Shown here in pieces: positions 57,477 to 64,000 of a stretch of 64,000 bases of DNA. Under the pieces are notes generated by a model. It saw only the letters and a list, made by a program, of their open reading frames with translations, searched no databases and was not told where the DNA came from. This DNA comes from Ectothiorhodospiraceae bacterium (GTDB taxonomy: Bacteria > Pseudomonadota > Gammaproteobacteria > SZUA-152). Location: the NCBI GenBank assembly GCA_002401775.2, contig NVUB02000211.1, positions 1 to 64,000 of the forward strand, read 5' to 3'. The stretch's first letter is position 1, and each line of letters starts with the position of its first letter. Both the position numbers and the translations under genes were made by a program.

Positions 57477-57932
57477 GTGCGACAAGTACCAGGCCATATA
57501 CTGTCATTAATCGCGCCGGTGGTTGAATCACTGGATTGTGAATTGGTTGGTGTTGAGTATGCCCGCCAAGGCAAGCGCAGTTTGTTGCGGATCTATATTG
57601 ATAAAGAAAATGGTGTTGGTGTAAAAGATTGCCAACGTATCAGCCACCAGATAAGTGGTGTGTTGGATGTTGAGGACATCATTAAGGAGCAGTACCAGTT
57701 GGAGGTGTCGTCTCCTGGTCTTGATCGACCCTTGTATACGCTGGCACATTTTGAACGGTTTGTGGGGCATAAAGCTAAATTAACCTTGGTGTCACCTATT
57801 AAAGGGCAGCGCAAGTTTAGAGGTACCCTGCAAGGCGTTGAAGACGAGCAGGTGATCGTGAATATTGGTGAGGATGAACTGGTATTGAGCTTGAATGCCA
57901 TTGACAAGGCAAATTTGATACCAGAATTTTAA
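57477..57932 (+). CDS. rimP: Ribosome maturation factor RimP
   Basis: Helps assemble the 30S subunit. It has 151 residues: HILSLIAPVVESLDCELVGV, the LRIYIDKENGVGVKDCQRIS segment, VSSPGLDRPLYTLAHFERFV and a C-terminal SH3-like domain. The GTG at 57477 starts it, with GGAG nine bases upstream. It is the first protein gene of the rimP-nusA-infB cluster; a 238-bp gap to nusA is larger than usual and holds nothing recognised. Confidence 0.95.
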   Translation: MRQVPGHILSLIAPVVESLDCELVGVEYARQGKRSLLRIYIDKENGVGVKDCQRISHQISGVLDVEDIIKEQYQLEVSSPGLDRPLYTLAHFERFVGHKAKLTLVSPIKGQRKFRGTLQGVEDEQVIVNIGEDELVLSLNAIDKANLIPEF

Positions 57933-58170
57933 TGTGCTGGTTTGAGTGTCAGAGAATCGTATTCAATAGGCAGCAGAGTAATTAATAGGCCGCTGAGATA
58001 GTTAACAGCGTTAAGCATGTTGTCAGCAGCCGTAAGCAGTATCTCGTGCACTAAAAAAGTGGTACGAGCGTAGTGAAAAAGGTAGCGGAAAAAAGTAGCT
58101 GTAAGACAGCAATTGAATCGCCCAGGGTTAAATACCAGGGGCATGCCAAGGGTATGTGAGGCAGATAGCG

Positions 58171-59697
58171 ATGAACAACAAAGAAATTTTGATGGTTGTG
58201 GATGCCGTGTCCAATGAAAAAGGGCTCGACAGGGAAACAATTTTTAGTGCGATTGAAGCAGCGTTGGCGACTGCCAGTAAAAAGCTCAATAACATAGAAA
58301 TCAGTGTGCGTGTCGCCATTGACCGTGATACGGGCGAGTATGAAACTTTCCGTACCTGGGAAGTGTTTGAGGACGATTCTGAAGATTTTGAAGACCCCGA
58401 TACTCAAATTAAACTGACCTATGCGCTGAAAAAGAATCCCGATATCAAGGCCGGTGAATTTATTGAAGAAACGATGGAATGCGCCAAATTTGGGCGTATT
58501 GCCGCACAGGCTGCTAAGCAGGTTATCGTTCAGAAAGTACGTGATGCAGAACGTGCTCGTGTGGTCGAGACCTTTAAGGGCCGTATTGGTGAGCTGGTAA
58601 TGGGAGTGGTTAAACGCCTTGATAAAGGCAACCTTATTCTTGACCTTGGTGAAAATGTTGAAGCGCTGGTCACTCGCGATTCAATGATTCCACGAGAAGC
58701 CGTCCGTCCCGGAGATCGTTTGCGAGGTTTCTTGCAGGATGTGCGTTCGGAAATGCGCGGCCCGCAACTTTTTGTGAGTCGTACCGCGCCTGAATTGTTG
58801 ATTGAACTGTTTAAACTGGAAATACCAGAAGTTGGCGAAGGATTAATTGAGATTTTGGGTGCAGCACGTGATCCCGGTTCTCGGGCAAAAATTGCGGTTA
58901 AATCCAACGATGCCCGAATCGATCCTGTGGGTGCCTGTGTCGGTATGCGCGGTTCGCGGGTTCGTGCAGTGTCTAATGAGCTGGCTGACGAACGTGTTGA
59001 TATCATTCTTTGGGATGATAATCCGGCCCAGTTTGTTATTAATGCCATGTCTCCTGCGGAAGTGGTTTCCATTGTGGTTGATGAAGAAAATAACGCAATG
59101 GATATCGCCGTGGAAGAAGAGCAATTGTCTCAGGCCATTGGTCGCGGTGGACAAAATGTACGCCTTGCCAGTGAACTGACCGGTTGGACAATCAATGTAA
59201 TGTCCGATACCCAGTTGTCGGAAAAAGGTGAACAGGAAAGTCAGGTGGCGCAAAAATTATTTATGGCGCAGCTGGATGTTGATGAAGAGTTCGCTAATAT
59301 CCTTGTACAGGAAGGTTTTACCAGCATCGAAGAAATTGCTTACGTACCAATAGAAGAAATGATGGGTATTGAAGAATTCGATGAAGACATCGTTATGGAA
59401 CTGCGTAATCGTTCTAAAGACGTATTGTTAACAAAGGCTTTGATGAAAGAAGAAGTTCTGGAAAAGAAGACGCCAGCGGAAGATTTGTTAACCATGGAAG
59501 GTATGGATCAGCACTTGGCCTACGTATTGGCGAGCAGGGATGTGATTACAATGGAAGACCTGGCAGAACAGTCGGTCGATGAGTTAATGGAAATTGATGA
59601 GATGGATGAAGAGCGAGCAGGCAAGTTGATCATGACCGCGAGAGCACCGTGGTTTGCAGAAGATGCTGCTACTACTACAGCTGAGCAACAGGGTTAA
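58171..59697 (+). CDS. nusA: Transcription termination/antitermination factor NusA
   Basis: An RNA polymerase-bound elongation factor of 508 residues. It has the N-terminal domain [20 protein letters not shown], an S1 domain ([20 protein letters not shown]), and KH domains with [18 protein letters not shown] and [18 protein letters not shown]. Two C-terminal acidic repeats ([17 protein letters not shown] and a second after MEGMDQHL) are present as in enterics. The ATG at 58171 is preferred to an upstream ATG. infB starts 17 bp after its stop, so the two are co-transcribed. Confidence 0.97.
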   Translation: MNNKEILMVVDAVSNEKGLDRETIFSAIEAALATASKKLNNIEISVRVAIDRDTGEYETFRTWEVFEDDSEDFEDPDTQIKLTYALKKNPDIKAGEFIEETMECAKFGRIAAQAAKQVIVQKVRDAERARVVETFKGRIGELVMGVVKRLDKGNLILDLGENVEALVTRDSMIPREAVRPGDRLRGFLQDVRSEMRGPQLFVSRTAPELLIELFKLEIPEVGEGLIEILGAARDPGSRAKIAVKSNDARIDPVGACVGMRGSRVRAVSNELADERVDIILWDDNPAQFVINAMSPAEVVSIVVDEENNAMDIAVEEEQLSQAIGRGGQNVRLASELTGWTINVMSDTQLSEKGEQESQVAQKLFMAQLDVDEEFANILVQEGFTSIEEIAYVPIEEMMGIEEFDEDIVMELRNRSKDVLLTKALMKEEVLEKKTPAEDLLTMEGMDQHLAYVLASRDVITMEDLAEQSVDELMEIDEMDEERAGKLIMTARAPWFAEDAATTTAEQQG

Positions 59698-59713
59698 GGC
59701 ATTGGGGGAAGTT

Positions 59714-62245
59714 ATGACAGGCGTAAGCGTAAAACAATTAGCCGAGGTCCTGAGTGTCACGGTGGATCGATTGCTGGGTCAGCTGGATAAAGCAGGCATG
59801 TCTTTTGACAGCGGAGAACAGACCGTTAGCGATACTGAAAAAATGAAGTTGCTGGATTTTCTTCGCGACACCCATGGGGGTGGTGAAGTGAAATCTGACG
59901 AACCGAAAAAAATTACCCTGCGGCGTAAGTCAGTCAGTGAGTTGAAACAGCCTGGTGGTTCAGGTCGAACAGCCACTCGCGGGAAAACCGTTAACGTCGA
60001 AGTGCGTAAAAAACGCACTTATGTGAAACGAAGCGAAGTTGTTTCTGACGAGGCAGATCGTCTCAAAGCTGAAACGGATAAAATTGCTCAGTCTCGCATT
60101 GATGAAGAAAAGGTGGCTGAAGCAGAGCGTCAACACCGTATAGATGTCGTTGAAGCAAAAGAAGCAGAGGAAAAAGCAGAGCTGGAGCGTAAAGCTGAAG
60201 CTGAAGTGAAAAAGCAGAAAGAAGAAGCGCTTGCAAAAGAAGCCGCTGTTGCCGTTACTCAGACTGCCTCTACGCCTAAAGCGAAGGAAGAAAAGTCTAC
60301 GGATAAGCGCGGAGCCAAACGCGAACGTACTGATAAGCCGGCAAAAGCCGCGACGACAAAGTACGGCCGAAAAGAATTACATGTTAATAAAAGCACGTCT
60401 GGTCGCCGCAAGAAAAAAACACGCGGTGGCCGTCGTGGAGCCGTTGCTGCTGCACCGACGGAGCACGGGTTTGAAAAGCCAGTGGCACCGGTAGTGCGTG
60501 ATGTCTCTGTTTCAGAAACGATTACAGTCGGTGACCTTGCACAAAGAATGGCCGTTAAAGCCGCTGAAGTGATCAAAGTCATGATGGGCATGGGCAGCAT
60601 GGTGACCATCAACCAGGTGTTGGATCAGGAAACGGCGAGCATTGTCGTGGAAGAGATGGGGCATAAGGTGGTTCTGGTCAGCGATGATGCTGTTGAGCAG
60701 GAATTACTGGAAACACTTGAAATTGTCGGCGAAGAAATTACCCGTGCACCTGCCGTTACCATTATGGGTCACGTTGACCACGGTAAAACCTCCTTGCTGG
60801 ATTACATCCGTAAGGCCAAAGTGGCCGCAGGCGAGGCGGGTGGTATTACTCAACATATTGGTGCTTATCACGTCGAAACAGCCCAAGGCCCGATTACCTT
60901 CCTTGATACACCGGGACATGCGGCGTTTACCGCCATGCGTGCACGCGGGGCAAAAGCGACGGATATCGTGGTATTGGTGGTAGCAGCAGACGATGGTGTT
61001 ATGCCGCAAACCCAAGAAGCCATTCAGCATGCCAAGGCAGCTGACGTGCCAATTATTGTTGCCGTTAATAAAATTGATAAAGAAGATGCGCAGCCGGATC
61101 GCGTTAAGCAGGAACTCGTCGCCGCAGAAGTGGTGCCGGATGATTGGGGGGGTGATACTCAGTTCATTCATGTTTCCGCTCACACGGGTGAAGGCATCGA
61201 GCAATTGCTGGAAGCGATTTCAGTGCAAGCCGAACTCCTTGAACTTAAAGCGGTTACTGATGTGCCAGCACGCGGTGTTGTCATTGAATCACGCCTTGAT
61301 AAAGGCCGTGGTGTGGTGGCGACGGTACTGATACAAAGCGGCACGTTGCGTAAGGGCGATATTGTTTTGGCGGGTCAGGAATATGGCCGAGTCCGTGCTT
61401 TATTGAATGAAAATGGTAAAACGGTTAAGGATGCTGGCCCTTCTATTCCTGTAGAAGTGCTGGGCCTGTCTGGCGCACCGAGTGCCGGTGATGAAGTACT
61501 GGTGGTGGCGGATGAACGCAAAGCGCGTGAAGTGGCCATGTTCCGTCAAGGCAAGTTCCGTGACGTGAAGCTCGCCCGTCAACAAAAAGCCAAGCTGGAA
61601 AATATGTTCTCGCAGATGGAAGAGGGTGAAGTTAATACGCTCAACCTGGTGTTGAAAGCCGATGTGCAGGGTTCTGTTGAGGCCTTGAGCGATTCGTTGA
61701 CTAATTTGTCAACGGATGAAGTGCGCGTGAAAATAGTCGCCAGTGGTGTGGGTGGTATCAACGAGTCGGACGTCAATCTTGCTGTTGCGTCATCGGCAGT
61801 AATGATCGGCTTTAATGTTCGTGCCGATGCGTCATCGAAACGTATGATTGAAGAAGAAGGTATTGATCTTCATTATTACAGCGTCATTTACGATGCCATC
61901 GATGAAGTGAAAAACTCCCTTACCGGTATGTTAGCACCGGAATATAAAGAGCAGATCGTTGGATTGGCTGAAGTACGCGATGTGTTCCGTTCACCGAAAC
62001 TGGGTGCCATTGCAGGTTGTATGGTGACCGAAGGTACGGTGAAACGTAGCAACCCGATTCGTGTATTGCGTGACAACGTGGTGATCTACGAAGGTGAGCT
62101 GGAATCTTTGCGTCGCTTTAAAGACGATGTGCAGGAAGTTCGTTCTGGCGCCGAATGCGGTATTGGTGTGAAGAACTATAATGATGTACAACCTGGTGAC
62201 CAGATCGAAGTCTTTGAGCAAGTGTTGGTGAAACGCACACTGTAA
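59714..62245 (+). CDS. infB: Translation initiation factor IF-2
   Basis: A GTPase that brings initiator tRNA to the 30S subunit, so it acts on the product of metY upstream. It has 843 residues from the ATG at 59714, which GGGGGAAG precedes; a longer frame overlaps nusA and is not needed. IF2-N modules, a Lys/Glu/Ala-rich linker (about 80-270), G1 [27 protein letters not shown] and the C2 domain ending [11 protein letters not shown] are seen. A 14-bp tandem repeat begins at its stop codon. Confidence 0.97.
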   Translation: MTGVSVKQLAEVLSVTVDRLLGQLDKAGMSFDSGEQTVSDTEKMKLLDFLRDTHGGGEVKSDEPKKITLRRKSVSELKQPGGSGRTATRGKTVNVEVRKKRTYVKRSEVVSDEADRLKAETDKIAQSRIDEEKVAEAERQHRIDVVEAKEAEEKAELERKAEAEVKKQKEEALAKEAAVAVTQTASTPKAKEEKSTDKRGAKRERTDKPAKAATTKYGRKELHVNKSTSGRRKKKTRGGRRGAVAAAPTEHGFEKPVAPVVRDVSVSETITVGDLAQRMAVKAAEVIKVMMGMGSMVTINQVLDQETASIVVEEMGHKVVLVSDDAVEQELLETLEIVGEEITRAPAVTIMGHVDHGKTSLLDYIRKAKVAAGEAGGITQHIGAYHVETAQGPITFLDTPGHAAFTAMRARGAKATDIVVLVVAADDGVMPQTQEAIQHAKAADVPIIVAVNKIDKEDAQPDRVKQELVAAEVVPDDWGGDTQFIHVSAHTGEGIEQLLEAISVQAELLELKAVTDVPARGVVIESRLDKGRGVVATVLIQSGTLRKGDIVLAGQEYGRVRALLNENGKTVKDAGPSIPVEVLGLSGAPSAGDEVLVVADERKAREVAMFRQGKFRDVKLARQQKAKLENMFSQMEEGEVNTLNLVLKADVQGSVEALSDSLTNLSTDEVRVKIVASGVGGINESDVNLAVASSAVMIGFNVRADASSKRMIEEEGIDLHYYSVIYDAIDEVKNSLTGMLAPEYKEQIVGLAEVRDVFRSPKLGAIAGCMVTEGTVKRSNPIRVLRDNVVIYEGELESLRRFKDDVQEVRSGAECGIGVKNYNDVQPGDQIEVFEQVLVKRTL

Positions 62246-62299
62246 GGTACTAATTAAAAGGTACTGATTAAAAGGTACTGCTTAAAACGCACTGGTTTA
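62244..62299. repeat. 14-bp tandem repeat after infB
   Basis: Four drifting copies of AAGGTACTGATTAA start within the infB stop codon. Confidence 0.88.
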
Positions 62300-62310
62300 A
62301 AAGTACGCGT

Positions 62311-62342
62311 AGTAACTCGCCGATGCATGTCGGCGAGTTACT
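62311..62342 (+). terminator. Hairpin between infB and rbfA
   Basis: Perfect 13-bp arms AGTAACTCGCCGA/TCGGCGAGTTACT with a 6-nt loop. The T run after it is weak, so it may be a partial terminator or processing site. Confidence 0.6.
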
Positions 62343-62382
62343 ATTCTTATTAAAATGTTGATATACGGTAGGATTAAAAAGC

Positions 62383-62835
62383 ATGGCGAAAGAGTTTAGC
62401 CGTACACGTCGAGTGGCGGATCAGATTCAGCGTCATATGGCTGAGCTCATACAAATGGAATTGGGCGATCCGCGTGTGGGCATGGTCACGGTGACCAGTG
62501 TAGACGTCACTCATGAATTTGAGCGCGCGCGCATTTATTTTACGGTTCTGGGCACGTCCATGGGCGGGGCATTGGGAGAGAAGTCGGCACCCAGTGAGGT
62601 TCCTACAGTCAATGAGCAAGCCAAAATCACTGCCAAAGTGCTCAATAAGGCGGCGGGTTACCTGAGAACGGCTTTAGCGCGTCGCTTAAAGCTGCGCACG
62701 ACTCCTCAGTTGATTTTTATCTATGACTCTTCGATGGAACAAGGTAACCGGTTGACGGATTTGATTAACAGCGCCGCCGCAAGTGATGCTGAAAATGATT
62801 CTGATAACGGTGAACCTAGCACCAAAACGTCTTAA
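62383..62835 (+). CDS. rbfA: 30S ribosome-binding factor RbfA
   Basis: A 16S rRNA maturation factor of 150 residues. It begins AKEFSRTRRVADQIQRHMAE, then LGDPRVGMVTVTSVDVTHEF and a KH-like fold with TPQLIFIYDSSMEQGNRL. An insertion (about 60-77, TSMGGALGEKSAPSEVPTV) and a Glu/Asp/Asn-rich tail lengthen it relative to E. coli (133). It keeps the infB-rbfA-truB order. Confidence 0.95.
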   Translation: MAKEFSRTRRVADQIQRHMAELIQMELGDPRVGMVTVTSVDVTHEFERARIYFTVLGTSMGGALGEKSAPSEVPTVNEQAKITAKVLNKAAGYLRTALARRLKLRTTPQLIFIYDSSMEQGNRLTDLINSAAASDAENDSDNGEPSTKTS

Positions 62836-63037
62836 TCCCGACACACAATGTCTGCTAATGGTTTATAACAACGACTCATAAGCATTCTTTTTCAGTCATT
62901 TACCTTTACCTTCATGATTTCCGCTGAGCGAAAAAAGACAAGCACCAAAAGCTCGCTTAAGAGAGCCAGCTGTGGAGTGCGAGGGCTTTTGTGTTTCAAC
63001 TGAAATATTTAGGATTAACAACAATTGGAGTATTAGC

Positions 63038-63958
63038 GTGGCTCGAAGACGTAACCATGGCCGACAGGTCAATGGAGTTTTGCTGTTAGATAAACCCATT
63101 GGAATTACCTCCAATGCGGCATTGCAAAGGGTTAAACGCTTATTTAATGCCAATAAAGCTGGGCACACGGGCAGCCTGGATCCGTTGGCCACGGGAATGT
63201 TGCCATTGTGCCTGGGAGAAGCGACTAAAATTTCCGGATTTTTATTGTCGGCAGACAAAGAATATCAGGCAACCGTCAAACTGGGTGAAACAACCAACAG
63301 TGGCGATGCTGACGGCGTTATTCTGCAAACCCGTTCCATTGAATCAATTACAGAATCTCAGGTACGTGAGGTCATTGAGCGTTTCCTGGGGAAAATTTCA
63401 CAAATACCTCCTATGCATTCGGCCATCAAACAGAATGGCCAGCCCTTGTACAAACTCGCTCATCAGGGGATTGAAGTTGAGCGCGAACCGCGTGAAGTCA
63501 CGATACATTCATTGGAAATGCTGCGCCTTGAAGGTGCCGAACTGGACATAACCGTGCGTTCTTCCAAGGGGACGTATATTCGTGTTCTTGCTGAGGACAT
63601 TGGTGAAGCATTAGGTTGTGGCGCACACATCATTAAATTGCGCCGAACCGGTGTTGGTGCGCTGGATAACCATAAAATGTACAGCCTTGATGAACTCGAG
63701 GCACTTGCCGAACAATCTGGCCCATCGGCGTTGGACGCGCTATTGCTGCCCATGGAGTCGGCGCTACCAGACTGGCCGGAAGTACGGCTTTCAGAAGATG
63801 CCAGTTTCTACCTTTGTCAGGGACAGCCTGTGTTTGTACCGCAACTGAAAGACCGAGGATGGGTGCGGCTTTATGCCAGTGATGAACGTTTTTTGGGGTT
63901 GGGTACCGTACTAGACGATGGCAGGGTGGCTCCCAAACGGCTGTTGAAAAGCTCATAA
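63038..63958 (+). CDS. truB: tRNA pseudouridine(55) synthase TruB
   Basis: Makes pseudouridine 55 in the T loop of tRNAs. It has 306 residues from the GTG at 63038, with GGAG seven bases upstream; the reading frame is open further upstream but that part is not family-like. NGVLLLDKPIGITSNAALQR and the catalytic aspartate in GHTGSLDPLATGMLP are clear, with TYIRVLAEDIGEALG later. The gap of 200 bp from rbfA is larger than usual. The end of the window, 42 bp later, shows nothing more. Confidence 0.96.
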   Translation: MARRRNHGRQVNGVLLLDKPIGITSNAALQRVKRLFNANKAGHTGSLDPLATGMLPLCLGEATKISGFLLSADKEYQATVKLGETTNSGDADGVILQTRSIESITESQVREVIERFLGKISQIPPMHSAIKQNGQPLYKLAHQGIEVEREPREVTIHSLEMLRLEGAELDITVRSSKGTYIRVLAEDIGEALGCGAHIIKLRRTGVGALDNHKMYSLDELEALAEQSGPSALDALLLPMESALPDWPEVRLSEDASFYLCQGQPVFVPQLKDRGWVRLYASDERFLGLGTVLDDGRVAPKRLLKSS

Positions 63959-64000
63959 GTTTGAAAATAACCCTGAAAAACCAGAAAATAATGGCTAAAC

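Overview
The window is chromosomal DNA from a gammaproteobacterium. The evidence is ZipA next to Smc, the dnaE-accA-tilS group, GluQRS near DksA, and an initiator tRNA in front of rimP-nusA-infB-rbfA-truB. A short (437 aa) Pgi, type I QueF, a secreted DsrE-like protein, DUF3579 and a CbbY-type phosphatase point away from enterics and Pseudomonas, toward sulfur-oxidiser or methylotroph-like lineages; that placement is an inference. No rRNA, prophage, transposase or CRISPR array was seen. The genome is rich in short dispersed hairpin elements and simple tandem repeats.

Layout. 1-3.7 kb: 3' part of dnaE, then accA with a terminator. 3.9-9.8 kb: an AT-richer block between accA and tilS holding msrA, a YfiR-like protein translationally coupled to a CHASE8 histidine kinase, and a divergent TonB-dependent receptor. 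9.9-14.1 kb: tilS, two SUMF1/FGE-domain proteins (one with two haem c motifs, one lipoprotein) and an FKBP isomerase. 14.5-23.3 kb: a second sensor kinase, acs, and a large MHYT-like/PAS/GGDEF/EAL protein, with a 101-bp duplication involving the end of the last gene. 23.6-33.2 kb: a conserved hypothetical, gluQ, DUF3579, dksA, cbbY-like, an aminotransferase, cysZ, an FGGY kinase, a frameshifted DUF559 gene and queF. 33.4-46.4 kb: smc, zipA (no ligA after it), mfd with a long Gly-Ser repeat, a DsrE-like protein, pgi and a Rap1a/Tai-like protein. 46.4-54.5 kb: an accessory region with a toxin-antitoxin pair, a cassette-like gene between direct repeats, a LodA/LodB quinoprotein oxidase pair with an outer-membrane barrel, and a divergent DoxX/MarR pair with paired operators. 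54.9-64 kb: pdxJ-acpS, initiator tRNA (metY), a regular array of decayed tRNA-like units, a possible small RNA, then rimP-nusA-infB-rbfA-truB.

How genes work together. metY to truB form the usual transcription/translation cluster, preceded here by about 1.2 kb of unusual leader DNA. YfiR, the CHASE8 kinase and the TonB receptor look like an envelope-sensing module in which a YfiR-type periplasmic protein would control a histidine kinase rather than a diguanylate cyclase. LodB is expected to mature the cysteine tryptophylquinone of LodA. The strongest candidates for something new are the decayed initiator-tRNA array with its adjacent promoter/terminator-bounded transcript, the Gly-Ser hexanucleotide repeat inside Mfd, the haem-SUMF1/SUMF1/FKBP cluster, and the YfiR-CHASE8 kinase-TonB module.
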